Positions 8,662 through 18,072 of a stretch of DNA of 64,000 nucleotides are shown here, one piece after another. Each line of letters opens with the position of its first letter. Position 1 is the first letter of the stretch. The notes below the pieces were generated by a model. That model was given only the letters and a program-made list of their open reading frames with translations, was not told where the DNA came from and searched no databases. The position numbers were made by a program, and so were the translations under genes. Origin of the DNA: Helicobacter saguini. GTDB lineage: Bacteria; Campylobacterota; Campylobacteria; Campylobacterales; Helicobacteraceae. The stretch is from assembly GCF_000762875.2 (NCBI RefSeq), contig NZ_JRMP02000014.1, positions 1 through 64,000 on the forward strand, in the 5' to 3' direction.

Positions 8662-8664
8662 AAA

Positions 8665-8931
8665 ATGTATAAATTTGAGCCATCAAATCGCTTTAAAAGG
8701 CAATACAAAAAGCTAAATCAAAACGACAAAGACAAAGCAAAAGAAGTGATAAATAAGCTTTTAAATGGTGAGATTTTAGAATCTAAATATAAAGACCATA
8801 AGCTAAGTGGCGAGTATAGCGGCTTTCGCGAGTGTCATATTAAGCCTGATTTATTGTTGATTTATAAAAAAGATTCTATAAATTTGATTTTAATTTGTTT
8901 GGATATAGGCTCGCATAGCGATTTATTTTAG
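8665..8931 (+). CDS. YafQ-family mRNA interferase toxin
   Basis: An 88-residue RelE/YafQ-type ribosome-dependent endoribonuclease. The conserved core KYKDHKLSG, GFRECHIKPDLLLIYK and the C-terminal GSHSDLF give histidines and an aspartate at the positions used by YafQ; the usual Trp after the Asp is Leu here. The loop just before KYKDH reads ILESK, where relatives often have other residues, and this comes from a TAGAATCTA copy. It starts 3 bp after the antitoxin stop, and its own TAG stop is the start of another 9-mer. The pair sits between core genes rather than on a visible mobile element. Confidence 0.85.
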   Translation: MYKFEPSNRFKRQYKKLNQNDKDKAKEVINKLLNGEILESKYKDHKLSGEYSGFRECHIKPDLLLIYKKDSINLILICLDIGSHSDLF

Positions 8932-8950
8932 AATCTTATAAAGGGTGAAA

Positions 8951-10843
8951 ATGAGTAAAATGGTGGATTTAGATTCTAGAGAAGTTATAGAATCTGGTGT
9001 TTTTAAAAATATAGATTCTAAAAATACTAATGTAGATTCTAATAAAGTTATGAAATCTAGTTTGGATTCTGTGAATTTAGATTCTAAAAATTTTATGGAA
9101 TCTAGTTTGGATTCTAACATCCTAAACGCCGCTCACAACACTACTATTGAAAAAGATTCTAAAAAAAATATAGAATCTGTGGATTTGCAGAATCTAGATT
9201 CTAACAAAGTTATAGAATCTAGTTTAGATTCTAACAACCTATCGCCCGCCCGCCACCCTATTCTAGAAATTAAGAATCTAAATGCAAGTTTTAAAAATAG
9301 TAGTTTTAAGCTAGAAAATATTAGCTTTTCTATAAGTGTAGGGGAGTGTTTAGGCTTGGCTGGGGAGAGTGGCAGTGGGAAAAGTTTGCTATCTCGCATT
9401 ATACTAAGTTTAGAATCTAATGCGATTATAGAATCTGGAAGTATTATCTTTAATAATTATGATTTGAGCAACCTTTATTTTAACGACATTAAAAAATATA
9501 GAATCAAAATGAAGCAGATTCTAGGGAAAGATATAGCCTATATCCCGCAGGATACATCAAATTCGCTAAATCCGCTGCATAAAATAAAAAAACAAATCGC
9601 CGAAGTGCTGGATATTCACGCCCTTTATACCGACAAAGACAAAAGGGAAAAACATATCAAAGAGACCTGCGAGAATCTAGGGCTAGATTCTAATCTGCTA
9701 AATCGTTACCCATTTGAGCTAAGTGGCGGACAACGCCAACGTGTCGTTATTTGCATGGCTTTAATCTCACATCCAAAGCTAATAATTTGCGATGAGCCAA
9801 CAAGCGCGCTAGATTCTAATCTTAGCTATCAAATCGCGGAGCTACTAAAAGAAAAATCACAGAATCTAAATATTGCACTCCTTTTCATAACGCATGATTT
9901 AGGGCTACTTGGGCATTTTTGTAACAAAAATATTATTATTCATAATGGAAAAATTATTGAGATTTTGAAACGCAATGAAAAACCGCAAAAAGATTACACA
10001 AAAAAGCTTTTTAGCGCTAACCACCTACCGCAAAAAACGCCAAATACTAAGCAAACAAAAGTGATTTTAAAACTAGAAAATTTCTGCGTGCAAGTGAAAA
10101 AAAATGCCCTTTTTAGAAAAAAGATTCTAAACATTACGCAAAATGTAAATCTAACTTTGCAAGAAGGCAAAACGCTAGGCATTATCGGGCAAAGCGGCAG
10201 TGGCAAAAGTAGCCTTGCACTAGGAATCACGCATCTATTGCAAACGAGTGGCAAAGACTTTTATTTTGGCAAAGAATTATCAAATAATGGAAAAATTGAT
10301 AAAAATTATCTTAAAATTATGCGAAAAAATATGCAGCTTATTTTTCAAGATTCAAGTAGCGCGTTAAATCCGCGATTTAGTGTATATAATTTGGTAAGTG
10401 AAGGATTAATTTTGCAAAATTTAGATAAAATATCAATTTTAGAAAAAATAAGGAATACATTTAGCTTTTTACAGCTAAGTATTGACCTTTTAAATCGATA
10501 CCCAAGTGAGCTAAGTGGTGGGCAGCGGCAGCGTGTAGCCTTAGCGCGCGCGATGGTGCTTGAGCCTAAAATCTTAATTTTAGACGAGCCAACTAGCGCA
10601 CTTGATAAATTCGTGCAAAAAGAGACGCTAAATCTCCTTGCAACTATGCAAGAGCGGCTAAATCTAAGCTATGTGCTAATCACGCATGACTTGGGCGTTA
10701 TGGCGAATTTATGCGATGATGTGGCGGTGATTTTTGGTGGAAAGATTGTGGAATATGCTAGTGTTTCGCAGATTCTAGAAGCCCCAAAACACGCCTACAC
10801 ACGCAAAATGGTAGAGATTTATAAGTATTTTAATTCTATTTAA
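8951..10843 (+). CDS. Fused two-ATPase ABC transporter subunit (oligopeptide/nickel type)
   Basis: Two ABC ATPase domains lie in one chain, as in YejF or a DppD-DppF fusion. Domain 1 has Walker A GESGSGKS near residue 138, signature LSGGQRQR and a DEPTSALD Walker B. Domain 2 has GQSGSGKS near 413, the same signature and DEPTSALD. It would energise import of peptides or metal chelates, but no permease or binding-protein gene is adjacent. The ATG at 8951 fits an AAGGG ribosome site better than the GTG two codons earlier. Residues 1 to about 106 are almost entirely 9-mer repeats (SLDSNN, IESS, LDSK) ending in the GC-rich element read as SPARHPI, so the ancestral start has been buried behind repeat DNA. 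Confidence 0.85.
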   Translation: MSKMVDLDSREVIESGVFKNIDSKNTNVDSNKVMKSSLDSVNLDSKNFMESSLDSNILNAAHNTTIEKDSKKNIESVDLQNLDSNKVIESSLDSNNLSPARHPILEIKNLNASFKNSSFKLENISFSISVGECLGLAGESGSGKSLLSRIILSLESNAIIESGSIIFNNYDLSNLYFNDIKKYRIKMKQILGKDIAYIPQDTSNSLNPLHKIKKQIAEVLDIHALYTDKDKREKHIKETCENLGLDSNLLNRYPFELSGGQRQRVVICMALISHPKLIICDEPTSALDSNLSYQIAELLKEKSQNLNIALLFITHDLGLLGHFCNKNIIIHNGKIIEILKRNEKPQKDYTKKLFSANHLPQKTPNTKQTKVILKLENFCVQVKKNALFRKKILNITQNVNLTLQEGKTLGIIGQSGSGKSSLALGITHLLQTSGKDFYFGKELSNNGKIDKNYLKIMRKNMQLIFQDSSSALNPRFSVYNLVSEGLILQNLDKISILEKIRNTFSFLQLSIDLLNRYPSELSGGQRQRVALARAMVLEPKILILDEPTSALDKFVQKETLNLLATMQERLNLSYVLITHDLGVMANLCDDVAVIFGGKIVEYASVSQILEAPKHAYTRKMVEIYKYFNSI

Positions 10844-10853
10844 AGGAGAGAGA

Positions 10854-11474
10854 ATGAGTAAGAATTTGGCTTTATTTATCGATTGTGATAAGCTTGAGGT
10901 GGCGTTTATGAGCGTGATTTTTGATTATTTGAAAAATCATGGCTACAATGTGTGCTTGAAAAAGGCGTATATCAACAAGGATAACCTGATAAATTGGCAG
11001 CCACAGCTTGATAGACAATACTGCAAAATAGTCCTTGGCACATCACAAGCTAACACAAATATGAATATTAGCGCAGATGTCGCAAATGCCCTATATAGCG
11101 GAAAGTATGAAGCCATTGCTATCGCGTCAAACTATAAAGAATTTGGCGTATTAGCAAGTTCTGTAAGGGAGCAGGGATTAGAATCTTTGTGCTTTTATCA
11201 ATACTCAAAAGGTAATGAAGCCTTTTTAAAACGCGCCTACAATGTCGTCTATAACCTAGAGCCAACACCAGCGAAATCTACACAGACCGCTAGCACAGGC
11301 GATGCGATTGAAGACTTTGGTGCATTACTAGAAAATCTTGATATGGGCGTGCTAAATGATATACCAGAAGATGTAAAACCAGCCAAAAGCCCTGCCAAAC
11401 GAGCCACAAAGCCACGCACTACAAAAGTGGTAAAATCCACAACAAAAAAGAGCGTGGGGAGAAAAAAGGCATAA
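10854..11474 (+). CDS. NYN-domain (PIN-like) putative ribonuclease with basic tail
   Basis: The N-terminal 140 residues fit the NYN/DUF88 fold. There is an acidic first strand LFIDCDK, a central VLGTSQANTNMNISADVA region and an IAIASNYKEFGVLA segment, consistent with a metal-dependent RNase. The last 40 residues are Lys/Ala/Pro/Thr rich (SPAKRATKPRTTK), like nucleic-acid-binding tails. It lies 10 bp after the ABC gene with an AAAGGAGAG ribosome site. The Asp pattern is compatible with catalysis, but activity cannot be judged from sequence alone. Confidence 0.7.
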   Translation: MSKNLALFIDCDKLEVAFMSVIFDYLKNHGYNVCLKKAYINKDNLINWQPQLDRQYCKIVLGTSQANTNMNISADVANALYSGKYEAIAIASNYKEFGVLASSVREQGLESLCFYQYSKGNEAFLKRAYNVVYNLEPTPAKSTQTASTGDAIEDFGALLENLDMGVLNDIPEDVKPAKSPAKRATKPRTTKVVKSTTKKSVGRKKA

Positions 11475-11679
11475 CCGCGTTTAGATTCTAACATCGTATA
11501 AAAAGTAACGTAAGATTGTAAAATCTAGATTATATTGTTATATTGCGGTTTTTAGAATCTAAACAATGTTTTATCTTAGAATTATTAAAGACACAAGATA
11601 GGTAAAAATGTTGTGTATTTAAATCAAAACTTATTTTATGATTTATGGGCTTCTGCTAAAGTGCTTATTTTATTGTGAG

Positions 11680-13251
11680 TTATTTAGCAAAAAACTTTTC
11701 ACTTTCCTTTTTTATAGAATCTTTATTTGTATTTATGCTTGAGATTTCTTCGCGGTTGTTATTGTCTAGCTTAGAATCTTTAGAATTACCGCCAAAACTA
11801 AGCCAATTAAAGCTCCCTACAATCATAAAATCACTATCACAAATTAGAATCTTTGAGTGCGAATTATCTTTTTTTACAAATAATAAATCATTATATTTTT
11901 GTTTCAATTCTTGTAATATTTTGCGCGCGATATTATCCATAGGCTCTTTATCATCTTTATGTTTTGAATCTAAGCCAAATTTTATATAGATTTTTACGCC
12001 ACGTTTTAGGGCAGATTCTATATCTTTTTGATATTCTTTTAGAATGCGACCACGCACCCAAGGGCTTTGGATACACACGCTTTTCTTTGCATTTTCTAAA
12101 ACATAGATAAAATATTTTTTATGCTCTTGCATACTAATTGTATGTCCATTTTCTAAGTTTATTTCTAGTTTAGATTCTATAGCTTTAGAATCTAACGCTT
12201 CAAATTTCTCCTTGCAATCAGTATAGGCGTTATTATCTTTTGCCTTAAATAAAGACTTATCCACTAACTTTGCAAGTCGCTGCGTGGCACTACTATCAAT
12301 TAGATTTTCTTCCAAAGATTCTAAAGATTCTAAATTTTGCGGATTTTCGCTTTTTTCTATATCACGCAAATACTTTTCATTTATCGCTAGAATCTTTTCA
12401 TTTCCTTCAATATTTTTATAAAACAAACAAATATATTTTCTAAAATATTTCTTGCACTCTTGCACTTCTATAATATCTAGCACGTCGCATCTATAGTGTG
12501 TTTTATCGCTTTTAGATTCTGTATTTTTAGAATCTCTAGAATCTGCACTAGATTCTATAAAATCTAAGCCTTTTAATTTTTCCATTATCATTGTTTTTAA
12601 TGTTTTATTAGAATCTTCATTTATTTCCTCACCCTCAATAAAGCTAGATTCTATAAATACATCGTTTAAAGTTTCCGTTCTTAATCGTTTATCGCCCTGT
12701 GGCTTTAGCTCTATTGCTTCTTTACCTGGTGTCGAATCTAGTTTTATGTTTCCTATTTTATTAGATTCTATAATATTGCCCAAGATTCCATCGCTTAAAA
12801 TGTATGCGATTTCTTCTTTTATTTCTTTTTGTTTATCCTGTTTTAAAGCCTCTTTGCCCTTTTCACTCAATGCTCCAGATTCTAAGATATAACCTAGCTT
12901 TTGATATTCACTTATGATTGTGCCTAAAATATCGCCATCTAGCTGCGTTATATCTTGCAGTATTTCTAAAATATTTATTCCCTTTAAGCCGCTTAAATAT
13001 TCTAAAATCTTAAAAATACTTAACACTATTGGGTGCAGCGGACTTTCTTTACTTACTACATATTTAATTCTGCTTTTATAATATGGATAATAAAGCTCAC
13101 GCGTATCATACCAAATATAGCTCGTATCCTTAGATTCTATAGAATCTGTGTCTCTTTTATCATTATAATAGTCGCTATATTTATGCGTTAGAAATTCCAT
13201 ATCAGGCGTGAAATGCGATTTAGATTCTGTATTTTTCTTTTTAGTTGCCAT
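11680..13251 (-). CDS. mkoB: Phospholipase-D-family nuclease, Mokosh MkoB-like
   Basis: The C-terminal third (from about residue 370) is a single PLD domain: an IQSPWVRGRIL segment, then the HKD-type motif HSKILICD (His465, Lys467, Asp472) and GSFNW. One HKD motif implies dimerisation for activity. The N-terminal region has a helical, winged-helix-like stretch around residues 75-150, then motif-rich spacers, including EDSNKTLK, NTESKS and LESLESLEEN. The gene is directly downstream of the kinase-helicase gene. In type I Mokosh, an anti-phage system, a helicase with a Ser/Thr-kinase domain is paired with a PLD protein, and that is the arrangement here. The gene symbol is by analogy. Confidence 0.72.
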   Translation of the reverse strand: MATKKKNTESKSHFTPDMEFLTHKYSDYYNDKRDTDSIESKDTSYIWYDTRELYYPYYKSRIKYVVSKESPLHPIVLSIFKILEYLSGLKGINILEILQDITQLDGDILGTIISEYQKLGYILESGALSEKGKEALKQDKQKEIKEEIAYILSDGILGNIIESNKIGNIKLDSTPGKEAIELKPQGDKRLRTETLNDVFIESSFIEGEEINEDSNKTLKTMIMEKLKGLDFIESSADSRDSKNTESKSDKTHYRCDVLDIIEVQECKKYFRKYICLFYKNIEGNEKILAINEKYLRDIEKSENPQNLESLESLEENLIDSSATQRLAKLVDKSLFKAKDNNAYTDCKEKFEALDSKAIESKLEINLENGHTISMQEHKKYFIYVLENAKKSVCIQSPWVRGRILKEYQKDIESALKRGVKIYIKFGLDSKHKDDKEPMDNIARKILQELKQKYNDLLFVKKDNSHSKILICDSDFMIVGSFNWLSFGGNSKDSKLDNNNREEISSINTNKDSIKKESEKFFAK

Positions 13252-13342
13252 TGTTTGCTCCTTTAAATTTTATAAAATATTTTTATAGCCTAAAGCCCGA
13301 CCAACCACCCCTTAAGGTTAAATATTTTATAGAATCTAGATT

Positions 13343-16300
13343 CTATCTTAATTCTATAATTTGATACTTTTCCATATTTTTTCTTATAAATTCAATAATA
13401 TCTTTAAATGGATTTTCACCCTCACTTACACTTGCAGATTCTAAAAACTCCATATCGCCAACGATAATCAACAATCGCTTTGAGCGAGAAAGCGAAACAT
13501 TTAGCCGCTTTTCATCGGCTATAAAATTGATTTTACTTCCTTGACGCTTTTTTTGTGCGGCTTTATCATTTTTAGCCTTATCACTTCTAACGCAGTCATA
13601 TATGATTAAGTCCCTATCACTCCCTTGAAAGCTATCCACCGTTCCTATATCAATCTTTACATTTATAGAATCATATTCTTTTATCATACTTGCTAGATTT
13701 TTTTGCAAAAGCTGCATTTGATTTTTATATGGCGTGATTATGCCGATGTCTTTTATATTGCTAGATTCTAAGTTACTTTTATTTTTTAGCGTATTTAGCG
13801 TTTCTTTGATAATATCTGCGTGCTTTCTATTTATTTTTCCTGTGCCTTGTTGCTCATCATTTTTATTTGGGAGTTTGCCTGTATCAAGCCACACTACGCT
13901 ACTTTTAAAGCACTTTAGATTATGGTCTCTATCATAAGTGGCTAAATCACTTGAAACTAGCTCTCCATCATAAAACGCATTACTATAAATATCACAAATT
14001 CGTGGCTCTGCCCTATAATTATATGTAAGCCTGTGATAAAAATTTTTGATATATTCTTTATTTTCACTAGCTTTTTCCATACGCGTATAAAGCCGCTCAA
14101 ATAGCGATGTGGTTACATCTTTTTTATTATGTTTTAAATCTTTATTTTTTGCAAATTCACTCAAATTTTCTATAATTTCATCATCTACCACAGGTGATAA
14201 TTGCTTATGGTCTCCTACTAAGATTATCTTTCTAGCCTTAATATTTGGCACTAATATTTCGCTTAAAATAGCCCTACCCGCTTCATCAACAATTGCTACA
14301 TCAAAGACAATATTTCTAAAATCTTTCCAACTTGAAATCCCTAAAAGTGTCCCAAAAATAAGGCGGATATTTTTTAGAAATAAAGTTGCTGTATGAGATT
14401 CTTTTGATATTAGCACTTCAGGGTTTTGCGATAGTTTTGAGCTTATAGTTTGCAGGCTACCTTTAAACTCATACTGCAGATTTGCTAATTTTTCCTTTAT
14501 ATTTTCACTAAGATTTTTTGCATTTTTAGAATCTAGTATAGGATTTTTAGCAATTCTATCCATATTTTCTTTAATTATTTTATCTAGCACTTTTATTTCG
14601 ATAAATTCTTGTCCTACTTTGCTTATTTTTTTATTATCATTGCCGATACGCAAAATCTTTTGGTTTATAAAGCTATCATTTGCTAGTTTTTCTAGCACAT
14701 TATCTACTGCTTGATTACTTTGGGAGGCAACTAAGATTCTATAATGCTTATGGCGATGCAAAAGCTGCAATATCATTTCTGTAATTGTCGTGGTTTTGCC
14801 AGTGCCAGGAGGTCCTTGTATTAATAGAATCTCGCTTTCAGTATCAAGGCTTAAAGCTTTACGCACTGCTTCTTTTTGATTGTCATCCAACGCAGCATTA
14901 AAATAAGATTCTATATCCACTAGCACATTTTCTTTTAATTGTGTTGGGTCATTTATTTTTCGTAAAAGGTTTGGAATCTGCACCATACCTGATTTTAAAG
15001 ATTCTAGTGCGCCATTCTTTTTATTCCATAAAATCTCTTCTACTTGAAAATCATAGCTTATAGAATATTTTATATCTTTTCTATAATCTATATGCGTAGC
15101 TTTAGAATCTATTTTTATTGTTAGGTGTTTATTTTTATTGTTATAAGTTTCAATTACACCCTTTATTCCTTCTGTTTTTTCATTTTCATTTTCATATTGA
15201 ATGATTACTTTATCCTTTGGTTTAAAATCACGTCTTTTAGAATCTTTTTGCGTTTTATTAATGGCAAAGTCGCTAGATTCTATATTTTCATCATATTCTA
15301 CTGAATCTTTAGAATCTTTAGATTCTATAAGCTCAAAAGTTAGAGTCTCAGCGCCGCGTTTATTATCTATAAATCTAGCCTTTTTTGTATTTTTCTTAAT
15401 TTGTATTGTTTTATATTCTGCGACTAGTAAATCTTCTTCGGTTTTTATAGATTCTATATCAATAGCATTTGCTTTATTTTCTAGCTCTTTTAATCTATAT
15501 TCATATTTTATTTTTGATTTTAGTAAGCCTACATTTGTGCGATTTTCTATATATTTATTTTCGCCATTTATACTAATTACAAAATGCTCATTTAGCTCTA
15601 ATCCATCTTGCTGTGTTTTGTCAATTTCTATTGATTTAAACTCAGGCAATTCAATTCTAGGGCAGAAAAAATATGATTCATCTGTGTAATTATCATCTAC
15701 CTTACACACAAATAATAAATCATTTATTGCTATTTCAATATTTTCATACTTTCTTTTAGAATCATATTTCATTCTTATATATGCTTTATGCCCTGCTATT
15801 CTATTTTCTATATCCTCGTCAAACTCATACATTTCAATACCATTTTTTTCACAATAATGCTCTACCGTGCTTTCAAGACATCTAATTTCATACACTTTTT
15901 TAATATAATCATTGTTATAAATTTTTCTAATTTCTGTATCAATCTCATTTAAAGTGATATTAGAATCTTTTAGCATTCTTTTAATTAAGACTATAAATTC
16001 ATTTTCTGTATCTTCTAAATCGTAAGTGTGATTAATGCTTTCAAACATAGATTCTATATTATTACTAAAATCTATATCTAAACAAAGGCAGTAAAGTTTA
16101 AGCATACTTAGGGCGAAATCTTTAATATCATTATTTACACTAGCATCTTGCATAGAATCTAAAAAATATTTTTTACCAAAAGATAGTAAAAACTTATTAT
16201 TTTTAGAATCTAAATAGATATTTTCCAAGCTAATATCTCCGCAAAAATACCCTTTATTATGGATAAAACAAATGCAATCTAGTATACTTAAAAAGCAATC

Positions 16301-16693
16301 AAGGACTTTTTGAAAGTTTAATTTTTGATAAGATTCTACAACAAGCCACGAGTTATAAGCAGACTTAGATTCTAAAAAATCACTAGATTCTATAATTTTA
16401 ATATTTTCAAAATCCTGCACTATAAAATAGAAAAAATTAGAATCTTCATCAAAGTGAAATGGGATAATATTACTATGTGATAAACTTACAATATTTTGCA
16501 TTTTATTTGAGAAAGATATATCATTTATAGAATCTTTATTCTCATTTATAGAATCTGCATTAGAACTTTTGCTAGAATCTTTATTAGGACTTTTAGCCTT
16601 TCTATAAATCGTGCAAGTTATATCATTATGCTTTGCCTGTATAACATTCCCATCGCTACTTATCACATCATATTTCCATAGAATCTTTTGCAT
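13343..16693 (-). CDS. mkoA: Kinase-like/SF1 helicase fusion, Mokosh MkoA-like
   Basis: A protein of 1116 residues. Residues 1 to about 230 look like a protein kinase with a degenerate active site: the catalytic loop reads CGDISLENIYLD and the DFG position reads SFG. From about 600 on there is an SF1 (UPF1/DNA2-type, COG1112-like) helicase. It has Walker A GPPGTGKT at 627-634, Walker B DEAG at 803-806, GDHKQLSPV, a YRAEPRI segment, TVDSFQGSD and NVSLSRSK. In Mokosh type I the helicase is thought to act on RNA or nucleic-acid intermediates with the PLD partner. The gene has an AAGGGG ribosome site; its TAG stop is the end of a TAGAATCTAGATTCTA palindrome. About 27 copies of the 9-mer core interrupt the spacers, so the gene has been in this genome for some time. 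Confidence 0.75.
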   Translation of the reverse strand: MQKILWKYDVISSDGNVIQAKHNDITCTIYRKAKSPNKDSSKSSNADSINENKDSINDISFSNKMQNIVSLSHSNIIPFHFDEDSNFFYFIVQDFENIKIIESSDFLESKSAYNSWLVVESYQKLNFQKVLDCFLSILDCICFIHNKGYFCGDISLENIYLDSKNNKFLLSFGKKYFLDSMQDASVNNDIKDFALSMLKLYCLCLDIDFSNNIESMFESINHTYDLEDTENEFIVLIKRMLKDSNITLNEIDTEIRKIYNNDYIKKVYEIRCLESTVEHYCEKNGIEMYEFDEDIENRIAGHKAYIRMKYDSKRKYENIEIAINDLLFVCKVDDNYTDESYFFCPRIELPEFKSIEIDKTQQDGLELNEHFVISINGENKYIENRTNVGLLKSKIKYEYRLKELENKANAIDIESIKTEEDLLVAEYKTIQIKKNTKKARFIDNKRGAETLTFELIESKDSKDSVEYDENIESSDFAINKTQKDSKRRDFKPKDKVIIQYENENEKTEGIKGVIETYNNKNKHLTIKIDSKATHIDYRKDIKYSISYDFQVEEILWNKKNGALESLKSGMVQIPNLLRKINDPTQLKENVLVDIESYFNAALDDNQKEAVRKALSLDTESEILLIQGPPGTGKTTTITEMILQLLHRHKHYRILVASQSNQAVDNVLEKLANDSFINQKILRIGNDNKKISKVGQEFIEIKVLDKIIKENMDRIAKNPILDSKNAKNLSENIKEKLANLQYEFKGSLQTISSKLSQNPEVLISKESHTATLFLKNIRLIFGTLLGISSWKDFRNIVFDVAIVDEAGRAILSEILVPNIKARKIILVGDHKQLSPVVDDEIIENLSEFAKNKDLKHNKKDVTTSLFERLYTRMEKASENKEYIKNFYHRLTYNYRAEPRICDIYSNAFYDGELVSSDLATYDRDHNLKCFKSSVVWLDTGKLPNKNDEQQGTGKINRKHADIIKETLNTLKNKSNLESSNIKDIGIITPYKNQMQLLQKNLASMIKEYDSINVKIDIGTVDSFQGSDRDLIIYDCVRSDKAKNDKAAQKKRQGSKINFIADEKRLNVSLSRSKRLLIIVGDMEFLESASVSEGENPFKDIIEFIRKNMEKYQIIELR

Positions 16694-16726
16694 TTTTACC
16701 CCTTGCTATCTTTTACCAAAGACATA

Positions 16727-16749
16727 ATTATAACAAAAAAAAAAAAAAA
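16727..16749 (-). promoter_or_regulatory. Putative switchable promoter of the Mokosh operon (T15 next to -10)
   Basis: On the minus strand a run of 15 T (16749-16735) is followed by GT and then TATAAT (16732-16727), giving an extended -10 TGTTATAAT. The ATG lies 34 bases downstream. The T run fills the spacer between the -10 and any -35, so slippage would alter spacing and promoter strength, as known for homopolymer tracts in other Helicobacter promoters. The switching itself is inferred. Confidence 0.6.
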
Positions 16750-16923
16750 TATTTTTATACTTATTTTTATATATTTTATTTGCGTTTAAAATCTAGATTC
16801 TATAAAATGTTTGAATGTTTGGAATCTTAAAGGTAATAATAAAATTTTGTGATAGAATCCTGCTTGGATTTTATATGCAAAATAAAATTACCTAAAATCC
16901 ACTTAACTAATACAAGGAAATAT

Positions 16924-17268
16924 ATGACAAAAGTTCAAGATATAGAAATCACCCAAGAGGCAAAAGATTTATTAGCGGAATTAAAGGCTGAAAATAACGA
17001 CAGCCTAATACTTTATTTATCAGGCGGATGCTGTGATGGCAGTGCTCTTTTATGTTATGAAAAAAATGATTTTAAGCTAGGAAATAGCGATGTTTTGTTA
17101 GGAATTGTCGAAAATGTAGGGATTTACACACATATCAGCCACTTTTCATTCCTTAAAAATAATACTTTTTTGCTTTATGTAGAAAATGGAAATGGTAGTG
17201 AATACTCGCTAGAATATGGTAAGAACAAATATTTTGTCCTAAATACTAATATATGTCAAAAAAATTAG
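16924..17268 (+). CDS. DUF779 family protein
   Basis: A 114-residue protein matching DUF779: the LSGGCCDGSALLCY segment with vicinal cysteines, GNSDVLLG, and a YSLEYGKNKYFVL ending. Members are often found beside aldehyde dehydrogenase genes, but their function is unproven; the conserved cysteines suggest metal or redox work. The ATG at 16924 follows an AAGGA site; the open frame extends upstream without a ribosome site. It is transcribed divergently from the Mokosh operon and has no aldehyde dehydrogenase beside it. Confidence 0.75.
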   Translation: MTKVQDIEITQEAKDLLAELKAENNDSLILYLSGGCCDGSALLCYEKNDFKLGNSDVLLGIVENVGIYTHISHFSFLKNNTFLLYVENGNGSEYSLEYGKNKYFVLNTNICQKN

Positions 17269-17318
17269 ATATTTATAGAATCTTTGATATTTTGAAATTC
17301 TTTTAAGATTAATAAACA

Positions 17319-17885
17319 TCACAGATACGTTTTTAGGATGGCGAATGAAAAGTCGAATGTTGCAGGCTCAAAAGTTGCGATATTTAGAACTACCTTGATA
17401 TGCTTTTGTTCAAAAGGACCTGCTGGGCGAAAGGCGATTAGATAGCCTTCACTCAAAGTATTTTCAAGTTTTAGCATAGAATCTAGCTCGTTTTTATCGA
17501 CCTTTCTAAGCCACAGCGGCTTCCTGCCAAACATACTCACCTGCATAGAATCAGGCAACAACACATCCTCATCATCATTAAAAATCTCTAAGAAAAAATA
17601 CTCTCTGTTGTGGAAAATGCTGCTATCAAGTGGGTTTAGATAAGTCATTCGCACGGCAATTTTTAGCTTTTCACCCTTATTTTCATTTTGGGCTACATTT
17701 TGAGACTTAAAAGTGTCATCACTGCCGCTAAGTAGCACAATTCGCGAGTTTTGGGCTAGTTGCTGTGGTGGGGTTTGCTCATTTGCACTTTTGCTAAAAT
17801 AGCTAGAGCAAGAGCTAAAAAAAGTTATAAAAAATATAACAAAAATAATAAAAAAGTTAGCCTTTGAGCTTGCAAATTTTGCCAT
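17319..17885 (-). CDS. Putative lipoprotein, unknown function
   Basis: A 188-residue protein with a hydrophobic leader and a lipobox-like FSSC ending near residue 26, so probably membrane anchored in the periplasm. The mature domain (VRMTYLNPLDSSIFHNREYF, then GRKPLWLRK) looks folded and conserved in style, not low complexity, but I do not recognise it. It is divergent from pyrB, sharing a 190-bp intergenic region that contains a GATATAATAATAAG stretch usable as a promoter. Confidence 0.6.
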   Translation of the reverse strand: MAKFASSKANFFIIFVIFFITFFSSCSSYFSKSANEQTPPQQLAQNSRIVLLSGSDDTFKSQNVAQNENKGEKLKIAVRMTYLNPLDSSIFHNREYFFLEIFNDDEDVLLPDSMQVSMFGRKPLWLRKVDKNELDSMLKLENTLSEGYLIAFRPAGPFEQKHIKVVLNIATFEPATFDFSFAILKTYL

Positions 17886-18072
17886 TTTTGCCCTTTAAAA
17901 ATTTTAGATTCAACACATAAAATCTTAATAATTCTATCAAATTCGATATAATAATAAGCAATTTTTAAGCCAAAATTAAGGCGATTTATAATGTAACTTT
18001 TGAAAATTATAGATTCTAAATTATCGATATTTTTAACCTTAAAGTTATAGAATCTGCAATAGGAGAAAATCT

